Below are positions 1-13,184 of a DNA stretch of 64,000 bases, piece after piece. The position numbers and the translations under genes were made by a program. Position 1 is the first letter of the stretch, and the number at the start of each line of letters is the position of its first letter. A model generated the notes under the pieces. It was not told the DNA's origin and did no database searches. It saw nothing but the letters and a program-made list of their open reading frames with translations. Source of the DNA: Thermomonas aquatica (GTDB lineage Bacteria > Pseudomonadota > Gammaproteobacteria > Xanthomonadales > Xanthomonadaceae); contig NZ_CP040871.1 in NCBI RefSeq assembly GCF_006337105.1, forward strand, positions 1,240,001 through 1,304,000, in the 5' to 3' direction.

Positions 1-79
1 GTCAGCCATGAACGGACTTGCGCCCGGATTGCGCATACGCAGACAACGTCGCCGCGCGCGACAGTTCGGGGAGCATCAG

Positions 80-988
80 ATGGAATCGAAACTCACGATG
101 TCCGGCATGGCATCCGCTTGCGCACTGGGCATGGCGGTAATGCTGGCGCCAATGCAAGGCCACGCCGGAAACGTCGGCTATTTCAAGGATGGCAGTTGCT
201 CCTTGTCGGGAGACTACGCAGCCCGCATTACGGCCGCCGGCCATACCCCGGTTGCCATCGGCAGCCTGGATGCGGCATCCCTTGCCCCGCTCGACGGGCT
301 GGTGGCGGTGCAAGGCTGCAACGGCAGCGCGTTCCAGGCCACGAATGCCGCCGTGAACGATGCCGTCGCCGGCGGAATGGCCCTGTTCCTGGAAATCCAG
401 GACATCCCCGCAGGTTCCGGCGTGACCCTGCAACTCCCGGGCATCGCCGCGCTGCCGGTCACCGACGGCTGCAGCTTGGATGCGTCCCTCGCCGCGGGAT
501 CGCCGATCGCAAACGGCCCCGGCGGCACCGTGGCCAACGCCAACCTGGACAATCCCGTGCTGTGCAGCCTGACGAGCTGGGTCAACAGCAGCGCCTTGCC
601 CAGTGGCGGCACCCCGCTCCTGGTCGACGCAACCGATCCGGCGAAAGTCGGGGCATTCGGCTATGTCCATGGCAATGGCCGCGTCGTGTTCTCCATGGAC
701 CAGTTCATGTACACGATGACCGGCGGCGGATTCCACGGCGCCGCCCCCATCGCGGGCAGCGATGCCTACATCACCAACACCATTGCGTGGCTGGTGCCCA
801 GCACTCCGGCCGTCACCTGCACCAGCCAGGGCTATACCGGCACCCAGCTGACCTGGTGCCAGAACATCTGCGAGAAGGGCTATACCGGCGCCACCCTCAA
901 CATGTGGATCCGCCGCTGGCTGGGCCGTTGGCACGACCTGCCGTACTGCGCGAATACCACGCCGCCACCGCCGCCGCAAGGAGACTGA
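80..988 (+). CDS. Secreted Rossmann-like protein with C-terminal Cys module
   Basis: A 302-residue exported protein of unknown function. The ATG at 80 is chosen because GGGGAG lies just upstream and because it gives a clean signal peptide ending at HAGNVGYF. The mature part alternates strand-like and helix-like segments (NVGYF, AAGHTPVAI, LDGLVAVQG, GRVVFSMDQF), which resembles a flavodoxin or glutamine-amidotransferase-type fold; I see no catalytic residues. Residues 247-290 form a separate 44-residue module with paired cysteines and a basic WIRRW motif, followed by a Pro-rich tail. The next gene is a paralogue with the same module in a different place. A strong hairpin follows the stop codon. 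Confidence 0.8.
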   Translation: MESKLTMSGMASACALGMAVMLAPMQGHAGNVGYFKDGSCSLSGDYAARITAAGHTPVAIGSLDAASLAPLDGLVAVQGCNGSAFQATNAAVNDAVAGGMALFLEIQDIPAGSGVTLQLPGIAALPVTDGCSLDASLAAGSPIANGPGGTVANANLDNPVLCSLTSWVNSSALPSGGTPLLVDATDPAKVGAFGYVHGNGRVVFSMDQFMYTMTGGGFHGAAPIAGSDAYITNTIAWLVPSTPAVTCTSQGYTGTQLTWCQNICEKGYTGATLNMWIRRWLGRWHDLPYCANTTPPPPPQGD

Positions 989-1005
989 TCACCGCGACGC
1001 TACGT

Positions 1006-1031
1006 ACAAGGCCGGCGCAAGCCGGCCTTGT
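1006..1031 (+). terminator. Hairpin terminator after the first paralogue
   Basis: A perfect 11-bp stem (ACAAGGCCGGC) closes on a GCAA tetraloop and is followed by CGTTTCC. The T-run is short, so termination may be partial. The same 26 bases recur at 2111-2136. Confidence 0.7.
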
Positions 1032-1128
1032 CGTTTCCGGGGCAGCGCTTCTGGCCGGAACGCGCTTCGCGCCGCGTTAGACTCGGCATGCGCGGCCATC
1101 GGGGCCCGCGATCACCAAAGGGGGTTCC

Positions 1129-2094
1129 ATGAATACGCGTTTTGCGACCAGCACGCTGGCCATCCTGGGCAGCGCCATTGCATTGCTCATGCCAGGCACC
1201 AGCCAGGCGGGGAATGTCGGCTATTTCGACATGTGCGGCGGAAACCAGGCTGCGCATGCGGCCGCAATCACCGCCGCAGGCCACACGCCAGTCGCGGTCA
1301 CCACGCCGGATGCCGAAACCCTGTCGAACCTGGATGCGCTGTCGGTCACCAACTGCAGCAACAGCAACTTCGGTTCCAACTACACCAGCAACCTCGCGGC
1401 GATCACCTCTGCGGTAAACGGCGGCATGGTGCTGATCGTGCACGACCGCTTCGTCACCGGCGCCGGCGGCATCCTGCCCGGCGGCGGCAGCCTGAATGCC
1501 GTGCGCAATACCGACTCGGGCAATGCCGACATCGATTTCCCCGGTGGTTCGCCGATCATTTCCGGCCCCGGCGGTGTCCTCAACAACACCAGCCTGGATG
1601 GCGGCAACTCGTCCACCCACGGCTACGTCACCGCGGCATCGCTGCCCGCTGGCGGATCCCTGCTCGCGATCCGCCCGACCGGTGGCGTGGGCGAAGGCGG
1701 TTTCACGACCTGCGCCGCGGAAGGCTATACGGGAACCCAGCTCACCTGGTGCCGCAACATCTGCGAAATCGAACAGACGCCTTCGGCCCTCAAGACGTGG
1801 ATCCGCCGCTGGGTGGATCGCTTCCATTCCGATCCGCCCTGCGCAGGCGCACCGCCACCGTCTTCGATGGAAGGTGCGACCGTGCAATACCCGTACGGTG
1901 AAGGCCGCGTGATCTATTCGACCATCCCGCTCGATTACTACCTCGGCGGCAGTGGCCCTAACCCGCCGCGCGACAACTTCAACACGGTCTACCTGCCGAA
2001 CGTGATCGGCTGGGCACTGCCGCCGCCGGTACTGGACAAGCAGGCAAAGCAGGCCCAGGCAAGACGCGCTCCGTCAGGCGGGCGGGTCAAGTAA
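1129..2094 (+). CDS. Secreted Rossmann-like paralogue with internal Cys module
   Basis: A 321-residue exported paralogue of the gene at 80. The signal peptide ends near SQAGNVGYF and the start has a GGGGG ribosome-binding site. Shared blocks include GNVGYF, AAGHTPVAV and a late GRVIYS segment. The 44-residue Cys module (GYTGTQLTWC, WIRRW) sits at residues 195-238, inserted between the LLAIRP strand and the YGEGRVIYS strand, whereas in the first paralogue it is C-terminal. The Pro-rich linker after it moved with it. A basic tail (KQAKQAQARR) ends the protein. The function is unknown. Confidence 0.8.
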   Translation: MNTRFATSTLAILGSAIALLMPGTSQAGNVGYFDMCGGNQAAHAAAITAAGHTPVAVTTPDAETLSNLDALSVTNCSNSNFGSNYTSNLAAITSAVNGGMVLIVHDRFVTGAGGILPGGGSLNAVRNTDSGNADIDFPGGSPIISGPGGVLNNTSLDGGNSSTHGYVTAASLPAGGSLLAIRPTGGVGEGGFTTCAAEGYTGTQLTWCRNICEIEQTPSALKTWIRRWVDRFHSDPPCAGAPPPSSMEGATVQYPYGEGRVIYSTIPLDYYLGGSGPNPPRDNFNTVYLPNVIGWALPPPVLDKQAKQAQARRAPSGGRVK

Positions 2095-2110
2095 TCCTGC
2101 TTCCCTCTAC

Positions 2111-2136
2111 ACAAGGCCGGCGCAAGCCGGCCTTGT
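2111..2136 (+). terminator. Hairpin terminator, second identical copy
   Basis: The same 26-base hairpin as at 1006-1031 (11-bp stem, GCAA loop) followed by CGTTTTCC. It lies 16 bases after the stop codon. Confidence 0.75.
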
Positions 2137-2177
2137 CGTTTTCCGCCCCCGGCTCATCGGCTTGCATGCCGGCGGGC

Positions 2178-2354
2178 GCTCGCGGCTAGCGCCGCTCGAA
2201 TTCCCTGCTGGCCCCGGCCTGCTGCCCTGCAGGGCAGCAGGCGTTCGCAGGCTCGCGGCTAGCGCCGCTCGAATTCCCTGCTGGCCCCGGCCTGCTGCCT
2301 TGCAGGGCAGCAGGCGTTCGCAGGCTCGCGGCTAGCGCCGCTCGAATTCCCTGC

Positions 2355-2355
<1 letters not shown>
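2178..2355. repeat. 73-bp tandem repeat, about 2.4 copies, ending at the purL stop
   Basis: The block GGCTAGCGCCGCTCGAATTC starts at 2184, 2257 and 2330, an exact 73-bp period. The two spacers between blocks differ by one base (CCCTGCAGGG versus CCTTGCAGGG) and carry a GCTGCCCTGCAGGGCAGC palindrome able to form a hairpin. The last unit ends directly against the purL stop codon. It resembles a REP/BIME-type or satellite repeat. With the terminator before it, it fills the 260-bp gap between genes; no credible ORF is present. Confidence 0.85.
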
Positions 2356-6239
<3,884 letters not shown>

Positions 6240-6269
6240 GTCCGGGGGAACCGTGGGAACGGGCCGGCG

Positions 6270-6275
6270 ATTGTA
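6270..6275 (-). promoter_or_regulatory. Putative purL -10 box (TACAAT)
   Basis: TACAAT on the minus strand, five of six matches to consensus, would start transcription about 24 bases before the purL ATG. No convincing -35 hexamer is visible. I saw no clear PurR-like palindrome. Confidence 0.4.
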
Positions 6276-6324
6276 AACCAGCCGGTCATGGCCGAGGCCG
6301 GCGCCGGGCCGGCCCGCGGCGGCA

Positions 6325-7173
6325 TCAGGCCCCGCTGGCGGGCTGCGCGCGTTCGGCGTCCAGCTGCTCCAGGCGCTGCTTGAGCGCATCCGGCGGCAGG
6401 TAACCGCCGAGGAACTGGCCATCGGTGGTCAGCAACATCGGGGTGCCTTCCAGGCCCATCCGCAGGCCGGCGTTGTATTGCATGTCGACCGGGGTCTTGC
6501 AGGTCCTGCTGGGCACCGCGCGGTCGTTCTTGGCGTCGGTCAGCGCCTTCTTGCGGTCGTCCGCGCACCACACCGAGACCATCTTGCGATAGTCGGCGCT
6601 GCCGAGGCCGGCGCGCGGGAACGCCATGTATTCGACCTCGATGCCGCGCTTGTTGTATTCGGCGATGTCGCTGTGGAACTTGCGGCAGTAGCCGCACTCG
6701 ACGTCGGTCAGCACCACCACCTTGTGCTTGGGCGTGCCGACCGGGGCGAACACGATGCGGTCGGCCAGCGGCAGGGTCTTCAGCACCTCGCCGCGCACCT
6801 TGGCGAGCGCCGCTTCGGACATGTCCTTCTTGTGGACGATGTCGAGCAGGCTGCCCTGGAACAGGTACTTGCCGTCGTCGCTGACGTAGACCACCTGCCC
6901 GCCGGCGACCACCTGGCGGAAACCGGGGATCGCCGCCGGCTCGATGCTGTCCACCCGGATCCGCGGATTCAGCGCCTTGAGCACGTCGCGCACCCGCGCT
7001 TCCGGGGTGCCGGAGGCGAAGGCGGGCACGGCGATCGGCTTGGTCGCGGCCGGGGCGCTGCTGCCGACGCTGATCTTCTGGCCGCCGTCGGCGGCCTGCG
7101 GGGTGCCATCGGCTGGCTGTGCGCATGCCGCCAGGCTGAAGCTGCTCAATACGGCGAAAACAAGACGTTTCAT
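6325..7173 (-). CDS. dsbC: DsbC-like thiol:disulfide isomerase, possible lipoprotein
   Basis: 282 residues. Disulfide isomerase/reductase acting in the periplasm on misfolded Cys proteins. The order is an N-terminal export signal, a DsbC dimerisation-type segment (about 55-130) and a thioredoxin-fold domain with the active site VECGYCRKF (Cys160, Cys163). A second Cys pair lies near VWCADD and SRTCKTP, and the cis-Pro loop is EGTPML. The signal contains SLAAC at 13-17, a good lipobox, so the protein may be lipid-anchored instead of soluble as in E. coli. The start at 7173 is chosen because it gives this signal. A GACAAT -10-like hexamer lies near 7235. Confidence 0.9.
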   Translation of the reverse strand: MKRLVFAVLSSFSLAACAQPADGTPQAADGGQKISVGSSAPAATKPIAVPAFASGTPEARVRDVLKALNPRIRVDSIEPAAIPGFRQVVAGGQVVYVSDDGKYLFQGSLLDIVHKKDMSEAALAKVRGEVLKTLPLADRIVFAPVGTPKHKVVVLTDVECGYCRKFHSDIAEYNKRGIEVEYMAFPRAGLGSADYRKMVSVWCADDRKKALTDAKNDRAVPSRTCKTPVDMQYNAGLRMGLEGTPMLLTTDGQFLGGYLPPDALKQRLEQLDAERAQPASGA

Positions 7174-7288
7174 CGAGGATTCCTGGGTCAGGCCGGGATT
7201 CAGACCGTCGACCGGCCATGTGGTTCCGCGGGATTGTCGCATGCGGGGCACGGCGGTCGCCCATGCCGATCGGCCTGCCCGCGCCGGT

Positions 7289-8236
7289 TCAGGCCCGCGG
7301 GTGGTGCTTCGCGTGCAGCGCCTTCAGGTGCTCGCGGGCGACCAGGGTATAGATCTGGGTGGTCGACAGCGAGGCATGGCCGAGCAGCATCTGCAGGGCG
7401 CGCAGGTCGGCGCCATGGTTCAGCAGGTGGGTCGCGAAGCTGTGGCGCAGCCCGTGCGGGCTGATCCGCCCCGGCTCGATCCCGGCAACCGTGGCGCAAC
7501 GCTTGACCAGCGCCCAGAACGCCTGGCGGGTCAACGGCATGCCCTTGGCGTCGACGAACAGCACCGCCGCCTTGGCGGGATCGCGCAACGCCTTCAACAG
7601 CGCCGGGCGCGCCTCCAGCAACCAGCGCTGCAGCCAATGCCGGGACTCCTCGCCCAGCGGCACCAGCCGTTCCCTGCCGCCCTTGCCCAGCACCCGCAAC
7701 ACGCCCTGGCGCAGGTTCAACGCGGTCGCGGGCAGGCCCACCAGCTCGCTCACCCGCAGCCCGCAGGCATACATCAATTCCAGCATGGCGCGGTCGCGCA
7801 GGCCGATCGCGGCATCCACATCGGGCGCGGCCAGCAGCGCCTCGATCTCGGTTTCGGACAAGGCCTTCGGCAACAGGCGCGGCAGCCTGGGCGGCAGCAA
7901 CAGCGCGGTCGGATCGTCGCTGCGTTCGCCCCGGCGCACGCAGGAGGCGAAGTAGGCGCGCAGCGCCGAGAGCAGGCGCGCATTGCTGCGCGCCGAGTAG
8001 CCGGCGCGGGTGCGCATCGCCAGGTAGTCGAACAACGCCTGGCGGTCGATCCCGGCCAGCGTGCCGCGATGCCGCGCCAAGCCCTGCAGGTCGCGCCGAT
8101 AGGCGGCCTGCGTCGCCGCGGACAGGCCGTGCTCGGCCCAGGCCGCATCCAGGAATCGCTCGATGGCCGCCGCGTCCGCCTCCGCCAGCGGCGGCAGCGA
8201 TTGCGCGAGTTGGCGGCGGTCCGCGGGCGAAGACAT
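7289..8236 (-). CDS. xerD: Site-specific tyrosine recombinase XerD
   Basis: 315 residues. XerD acts with XerC at dif to resolve chromosome dimers. The N-terminal SAM-like DNA-binding domain (about 20-115) precedes the catalytic domain with the full active-site set: Arg161 (GLRVSE), Lys185 (GKGGRER), His261 and Arg264 ([10 protein letters not shown]), His287 ([10 protein letters not shown]) and the nucleophile Tyr296. Length and the [11 protein letters not shown] block fit XerD/XerC more than phage integrases, and the surroundings contain no phage genes. It lies upstream of dsbC on the same strand, a common xerD-dsbC arrangement. Confidence 0.94.
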   Translation of the reverse strand: MSSPADRRQLAQSLPPLAEADAAAIERFLDAAWAEHGLSAATQAAYRRDLQGLARHRGTLAGIDRQALFDYLAMRTRAGYSARSNARLLSALRAYFASCVRRGERSDDPTALLLPPRLPRLLPKALSETEIEALLAAPDVDAAIGLRDRAMLELMYACGLRVSELVGLPATALNLRQGVLRVLGKGGRERLVPLGEESRHWLQRWLLEARPALLKALRDPAKAAVLFVDAKGMPLTRQAFWALVKRCATVAGIEPGRISPHGLRHSFATHLLNHGADLRALQMLLGHASLSTTQIYTLVAREHLKALHAKHHPRA

Positions 8237-8286
8237 GGCGCAAGCGTAGCGACCGGCGCGGATGGCGTCGCCTGTATCCTTGCGCG

Positions 8287-8736
8287 ATGCCGGAAAAGCC
8301 AGAAAAGATGGAATCTCCCGAACGCAGCCGCGCCCTGGTCGGCTGGCGCCTGCTGGCGCTGGTCTACGACTTCTTCCCGGTGCTGGCGCTGTGGTTCATC
8401 ACCGCCGGCGCATTCACCGCGCTGCATGGCGATGCCGTGCGCGGCGGCTGGCTGGGCTTGCTGGAATTCGCGGTGTTGTGGCTGGTCGCCGGGCTGTACG
8501 CGGTGCTCAGCTGGCGCCGCGGCGGGCAGACCCTGGGCATGCGGCCGTGGCGGTTGCGGGTCACCGATGCGCGCGGGGCGAATGCCGCGCCGCGCGCGCT
8601 GTGGTTGCGCTATGCGGTCGGCGGCGTGTCGCTGCTGCTCGGCGGGCTGGGGTTCTGGTGGGCGTGGATCGATCGCGCGGGATTGACCTGGCACGACCGC
8701 ATCAGCGGGACGCGCATGGTCCGCATCCGGGACTAG
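8287..8736 (+). CDS. RDD-family membrane protein
   Basis: 149 residues with three to four hydrophobic segments (about 22-45, 60-80, 115-135). The RLLALVYDF opening, the central [13 protein letters not shown] block and the [10 protein letters not shown] ending fit the RDD family. The role is not known; some members influence transport or membrane stress. It is divergent from xerD. A TATCCT -10-like hexamer at 8275-8280 lies only seven bases before the ATG, so the mRNA could be nearly leaderless. Confidence 0.85.
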   Translation: MPEKPEKMESPERSRALVGWRLLALVYDFFPVLALWFITAGAFTALHGDAVRGGWLGLLEFAVLWLVAGLYAVLSWRRGGQTLGMRPWRLRVTDARGANAAPRALWLRYAVGGVSLLLGGLGFWWAWIDRAGLTWHDRISGTRMVRIRD

Positions 8737-8842
8737 CCCGCAGCGTGAGCTTCGATGGCGCGTGGCGACGCGCCGGGGAATCGCAGGCGCCTGCGGGCGC
8801 GGCGCGCCCGGGCAGCAAGACGCGGATGCCGGGCGAACCTCG

Positions 8843-9940
8843 CTAACCCGACTTGCGCTTGAACAGCCAGACCGACACCGCCAGCATGATCGCCGGCGGC
8901 GATGCATAGGCGATGCGGTAGTCGAAGTGGTAGATCCCGGCCAGTTTCGAGAACACCTGCTGCAGCACCCAGAAGCCGAGCGCGAACACGATGCCGAGGA
9001 ACAGGCGCTTGCCGTAGCCGCCGCTGCGCAGGGTGCCGAACGCGAACGGAATCGCCGCCAGGCACAGCGCCAGCACGTTGACCGGGTAGAACCAGCGGCC
9101 CCAGTAGACCTCCTCGAAATCGCCGGATTCGAGCCGGTTGCGCTTGCGGTATTCGATGCTGTCGCGCAGCTCGCCGCTGCCCATGTTGCGCGGCTTGGTC
9201 ACGTTGGCGGCCAGCGCGGCCTCGTCCAGCTTCGAATCCCAGCGTTCCTCGGCGACCTTCGTCCGGCTCACCGATTTGGCGCTGAAGGTGGTGCGCTCGA
9301 CATCGCGCAGGATCCAGCCGCCCGGGCGGTGCTCGGCCAGGCCGACGTTGGCGATGGACTGCAGGCGGCCATCGTCGTCGAACTGGAACAGGCGCACGCC
9401 GCGCAGTTCCAGCCAATGGTCGCCATTGCCGGCCTTCTGCTCGCCGCTGCGCGCATTGAGGAACATGTCGCCCTCGCGCGCCCACAGGCCGCTGTATTCG
9501 GCCACCACCATGTCGGTGTTGCGCGCCGACTTCAGCGACTGCGCGCGCTCCTCGCCCCATGGCGCCAGCGCTTCGCCGTTGGCGACCATCAGCAGGGTGA
9601 GCAAGGCCAGCGGCAACGCCACCGAGATGCTCAAGCGGCGGCGCGACAGGCCGAGCGCGCGCAAGGCGGTCAGTTCGGAGGTGGCGGCCAGCTGGCCGAG
9701 GCCGAGCAGGGCGCCGATCACCGCCGCGGTCGGGAACAGGTTGTAGGCGCGCCAGGGAATGGTCAGGCAGGTGGCGGCGATGGCGTGGTTGATGGTGTAG
9801 CCGCCCTTGCCGATGTCGCCGAATTCGCCGGCGAAGGCGAGCATCACGTCCAGCCCGAGCAACACGCCCCAGGTGGCGAGCACGGTGAGGATCACCGTGC
9901 GGGCGATGTAGTGGTCGTGCAGTTTCGGCCGCAGCATCAT
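8843..9940 (-). CDS. lptG: LPS export permease LptG
   Basis: 365 residues. Inner-membrane half-transporter of the LptB2FG complex that extracts LPS and passes it to LptC/LptA. It has three N-terminal membrane segments, a large periplasmic jellyroll region (about 130-270) and three C-terminal segments, the LptF/LptG family layout. The coupling-helix area ELTALRALGLSRRRL is clear. The ATG at 9940 overlaps the lptF stop as ATGA; a second ATG three bases on is an alternative. It is the second gene of an lptF-lptG operon. Confidence 0.93.
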   Translation of the reverse strand: MMLRPKLHDHYIARTVILTVLATWGVLLGLDVMLAFAGEFGDIGKGGYTINHAIAATCLTIPWRAYNLFPTAAVIGALLGLGQLAATSELTALRALGLSRRRLSISVALPLALLTLLMVANGEALAPWGEERAQSLKSARNTDMVVAEYSGLWAREGDMFLNARSGEQKAGNGDHWLELRGVRLFQFDDDGRLQSIANVGLAEHRPGGWILRDVERTTFSAKSVSRTKVAEERWDSKLDEAALAANVTKPRNMGSGELRDSIEYRKRNRLESGDFEEVYWGRWFYPVNVLALCLAAIPFAFGTLRSGGYGKRLFLGIVFALGFWVLQQVFSKLAGIYHFDYRIAYASPPAIMLAVSVWLFKRKSG

Positions 9941-11019
9941 TTCCGCCGCCACCAGGTCCTGGCGATGCGGCCATCGCGGGCATACAGCCAGGCGCCCAGG
10001 CCCAGCATCGGCAACAGCAGCCACCACAGCCCGGCCGCGGCCGGCAACCTGCCCTCGGCCAGCCATTGGGTGCCCAGCATCATCAGGAAGATGCCGACCA
10101 GGTAGGCGAGGAAGGCCAGCAGCATCGAGCCGTAGCGCGCCTGCCGCGGCGAGCTGCGCGACAGCGGCACCGCCAGCAGCACGAAGGCCAGCGCCAGCAG
10201 CGGCGGCGCGATCCGCCAGTGCAGCTGGGCATTGGCCGCGCGCGAGGAATCGCCGAGCAGCTGCAGGGTCGGCTTGAACGCCGGGTCGTCGCTGGGCCGC
10301 TCGTCGTCGGCCGCGGGCAGTTGCATTTCATTGCGGGCATAGCGCATCAGCCGGTAATCCAGGGCGGCGCCTGCGGTCGGCCCTTCGACCCGGAACCCGT
10401 CTTCCAGGGCAAGCACGCGCGCGCCCCGGTCGCGGTACAGCTCGCCGCTCTTGGCGGTGGCGACATCCATCCGCTCGCCCTTTTCGCGGTACACGAACAC
10501 CCGGCCCAGGCGCTTGCCGTCGCTGGACATCACCCCGGCATATGCCACCCCGCCGTTCGCCATCGGGGTGAAACGACCCGGCTCCAGCCCGGCCACCAGC
10601 AGGTTCTTGTTGGCCTCGGCCACCATCCCGCGCGCCACCCGGTCCGCCCACGGCCCCAGCCACAGCGAACTCGCGGCGATGATCGCCAGCACCGGCGCCG
10701 CCACCAGCAACACCGGCCGCAATAGCCGGCGCGGGCCCACGCCCACCGCGGCCAGCACGTGCATTTCGGAATCGCGGTACAGCCGGCCCAGCGCCAACAG
10801 GAAGCCCAGCAACAGCGCCAACGGCAGGATCAGCGGCAGGTAGCGCACCAGGCGCAGGCCCAACTGGGACAGCAGCAAGGGCGGCGGCACCTTGCCGCGC
10901 GCCATTTCGCCCAGCAGGTCCGCGAACAAACCGCCCAGGCTGACCATGCCCAACACCACCAGCGCCGCGAACACGGAGCGTGCGATCTCGCTGCTGAGGT
11001 ATCGGTCCAGCTTCGGCAT
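9937..11019 (-). CDS. lptF: LPS export permease LptF
   Basis: 360 residues. Partner of LptG in LPS extraction. It starts MPKLDRYLSSEIARS, typical of LptF, with six predicted membrane segments (three at each end) around a periplasmic domain and a cytosolic coupling helix (GRLYRDSEMHVLAAVGVGP). It is divergent from pepA, with which it shares the 152-bp intergenic region 11020-11171. That region is richer in A+T near 11030-11060, with TAGAAT at 11047-11052 reading toward pepA. The lptF/pepA divergence is widely conserved in gammaproteobacteria. Confidence 0.94.
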   Translation of the reverse strand: MPKLDRYLSSEIARSVFAALVVLGMVSLGGLFADLLGEMARGKVPPPLLLSQLGLRLVRYLPLILPLALLLGFLLALGRLYRDSEMHVLAAVGVGPRRLLRPVLLVAAPVLAIIAASSLWLGPWADRVARGMVAEANKNLLVAGLEPGRFTPMANGGVAYAGVMSSDGKRLGRVFVYREKGERMDVATAKSGELYRDRGARVLALEDGFRVEGPTAGAALDYRLMRYARNEMQLPAADDERPSDDPAFKPTLQLLGDSSRAANAQLHWRIAPPLLALAFVLLAVPLSRSSPRQARYGSMLLAFLAYLVGIFLMMLGTQWLAEGRLPAAAGLWWLLLPMLGLGAWLYARDGRIARTWWRRK

Positions 11020-11171
11020 CGGGCCTGCTTGCTTCAGAACATGCTTTAGAATTGGGGGTTCATTGCGCAAGCGCCGGAACCACCCGCGGCCGCGCATTGT
11101 AAGCGACAGCCCCTGCACGACCGCGCCCAATGCCGCGCGGACGCCTTTCCCTTCCCCCGGAACTGTGGTCG

Positions 11172-12656
11172 ATGAGCCTCGAATTCAGCCTGAACCAAAC
11201 CGCCCCCGCCTCCGCCAGCGTCGATTGCGTGGTGATCGGCGCCTACGCCGATGGCAGCCTGACCCCGGCCGCCGCCGCCATCGACACCGCCAGCGGCGGC
11301 AAGCTCAAGGCCCTGATCGAACGCGGCGACGTCGAAGGCAAGACCGGCAAGACCGCCCTGCTGCACGACCTGCCGGGCGTCGCCGCGCCGCGCGTGCTGG
11401 TGATCGGGCTGGGCGATGCCGGCAAGTTCGGCGTACCGCAGTACATCAAGGCGGTCGGCGATGCCGCGCGCACGCTGAAGACCGGCGTGGTCAAGTCGGC
11501 GCTGTTCACCCTCGGCGAAGTCGAGGTCAAGGGCCGCGACGCCGCCTGGAACCTCCGCACCGCCGTCATCGCCGCCGACCACGCCTGCTACCGCTACATC
11601 GCCACCCTCGGCGCGAAGAACAAGAAGCGCGACGAGAAGGGCCTGGAGCGCTTCGAGATCGCCGGCAGCGACAACGCTGCGCTCGCCCACGGCATCGCCA
11701 TCGCCGCCGGCGTGCAGTTCACCCGCGAGCTCGGCAACCTGCCGCCGAACGTGTGCAACCCGGCCTACCTGGCCCAGCAGGCGCAGGAATTCGCCGCGCG
11801 CAGCGACAAGGTCGAGTGCGAGGTGCTGGACGATGCGGCGATGGAAGCGCTCGGCATGGGCTCGCTGCTCGCAGTCGCGCGCGGCTCGGCGCAGCGCCCG
11901 CGCCTGGTGGTGCTGAAGTACAACAACGGCGGCGACGCCAAGCCCTACGTGCTGGTCGGCAAGGGCATCACCTTCGATACCGGCGGCGTCAACCTGAAGA
12001 CGCAGGGCGGCATCGAGGAAATGAAGTACGACATGTGCGGCGCCGGCACCGTGCTCGGCACCTTCGTCGCCGCGGTCGGCATGCAGCTGCCGGTGAACCT
12101 GGTCGTCATCGCCGCCGCGGTCGAGAACGCCATCGACGGCAATGCCTATCGTCCGTCCGACGTCATCACCAGCATGTCCGGCAAGACCATCGAAGTGGGC
12201 AATACCGACGCCGAAGGCCGCCTGATCCTGTGCGACGCGCTGACCTATGCGCAGCGCTTCGAGCCGGCCGCGCTGATCGACGTCGCCACCCTCACCGGCG
12301 CGATGGTCGTGGCGCTCGGCAAGTACGCCACCGGCATCATGACCAAGAAGGACGACGACCTCGCCCGCGAGCTGCTGGATGCCGGCGAGACCGCGTTCGA
12401 CCGCGCCTGGCAGCTGCCGCTGTGGGACGAATACCAGGGCATGCTCGATTCCGCCTTCGCCGACGTCTACAACATCGGCGGCCGCTGGGCCGGCGCGATC
12501 ACCGCCGGCTGCTTCCTGTCGCGCTTCACCGAAGGCCAGCGCTGGGCGCACATGGACATCGCCGGCGTCAGCAATGGCGACGGCAAGATGGGCATGGCCA
12601 CCGGCCGCCCGGTCGGCCTGCTCTCGCAGTGGCTGCTGGACCGCGTCGCCGCGTGA
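11172..12656 (+). CDS. pepA: Cytosol aminopeptidase (leucyl aminopeptidase)
   Basis: 494 residues, M17 family. It removes N-terminal residues, often leucine, using two divalent metals. The macro-like N-terminal domain is followed by the catalytic domain with Lys264 and Asp269 ([11 protein letters not shown]), Asp287 (MKYDMCGA) and Asp346, Glu348 and Arg350 in the signature [14 protein letters not shown]. In E. coli PepA also binds DNA for Xer recombination and regulation, which is notable with xerD 3 kb away, though that role is not testable here. The start MSLEFSLN was preferred over in-frame upstream codons. holC follows after five bases. Confidence 0.96.
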   Translation: MSLEFSLNQTAPASASVDCVVIGAYADGSLTPAAAAIDTASGGKLKALIERGDVEGKTGKTALLHDLPGVAAPRVLVIGLGDAGKFGVPQYIKAVGDAARTLKTGVVKSALFTLGEVEVKGRDAAWNLRTAVIAADHACYRYIATLGAKNKKRDEKGLERFEIAGSDNAALAHGIAIAAGVQFTRELGNLPPNVCNPAYLAQQAQEFAARSDKVECEVLDDAAMEALGMGSLLAVARGSAQRPRLVVLKYNNGGDAKPYVLVGKGITFDTGGVNLKTQGGIEEMKYDMCGAGTVLGTFVAAVGMQLPVNLVVIAAAVENAIDGNAYRPSDVITSMSGKTIEVGNTDAEGRLILCDALTYAQRFEPAALIDVATLTGAMVVALGKYATGIMTKKDDDLARELLDAGETAFDRAWQLPLWDEYQGMLDSAFADVYNIGGRWAGAITAGCFLSRFTEGQRWAHMDIAGVSNGDGKMGMATGRPVGLLSQWLLDRVAA

Positions 12657-12661
12657 CCTGA

Positions 12662-13087
12662 GTGCCGCGCGCCGATTTCTACCTGATCGCCAAGGAGCGG
12701 TTCCGCGAGGAGCCGCTCCTGCTGGTTTGCGAGCTGGCCAAGCGCGGCTATGCCGCCAACCTGCCGATCCTGGTGCTGGCGCGCGACGCCGCGCAGGCGG
12801 AGGCGCTGGACGACCTCATGTGGTCGTTCGATCCCGATGAATACCTGCCGCACCAGATCGCCGGGCTGGACGAAGGCGACGACGACACCCCGATCCTGAT
12901 CGCCACGCCGGACATGGACATCGCCGCGCGCGCGCTGCTGATCAACCTGCGCGATGCCGCGCCCACCGGCAGTTACGAACGCGTATTGGAAGTCGTACCC
13001 GCCGATCCCGCCGCGCGCGGCCCGCTGCGCGAGCGCTGGAAGCATTACCAGGCGCTCGGCTTCGACGTGAACAAACACGACATGTGA
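12662..13087 (+). CDS. holC: DNA polymerase III chi subunit
   Basis: 141 residues, GTG start. Chi joins psi (HolD) and links the clamp-loader complex to single-strand-binding protein. The N-terminal ADFYLI strand, the ACxLAxKxY-like region (LVCELAKRGYAA) and the LMWSFDPDEYLPHQ segment are typical of HolC. The pepA-holC-valS order matches E. coli. The GTG lies five bases after the pepA stop, so it is probably co-translated. A candidate psi partner lies at 16654-16911 in the same window. A perfect inverted repeat follows the stop. Confidence 0.93.
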   Translation: MPRADFYLIAKERFREEPLLLVCELAKRGYAANLPILVLARDAAQAEALDDLMWSFDPDEYLPHQIAGLDEGDDDTPILIATPDMDIAARALLINLRDAAPTGSYERVLEVVPADPAARGPLRERWKHYQALGFDVNKHDM

Positions 13088-13091
13088 GCTG

Positions 13092-13177
13092 AAAAAGCGG
13101 GGTCAGAGTGGAGTTTCGAACTTTATGGCACTCCCTCCGGCCTCGCAGATTGAAACTCCACTCTGACCCCGCTTTTT
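13092..13177. repeat. Perfect 26-bp inverted repeat with a GGGGTCAGAGT core
   Basis: Left arm 13092-13117 and right arm 13152-13177 are exact reverse complements (26 of 26), beginning AAAAAGCGGGGTCAGAGT and separated by 34 bases. The A-run on one side and T-run on the other make it a likely bidirectional terminator for holC. GGGGTCAGAGT ends are, from memory, typical of dispersed elements mobilised by REP-associated tyrosine (Y1) transposases; no transposase is present here. valS begins seven bases beyond the right arm. Confidence 0.85.
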
Positions 13178-13184
13178 CCTGCCT

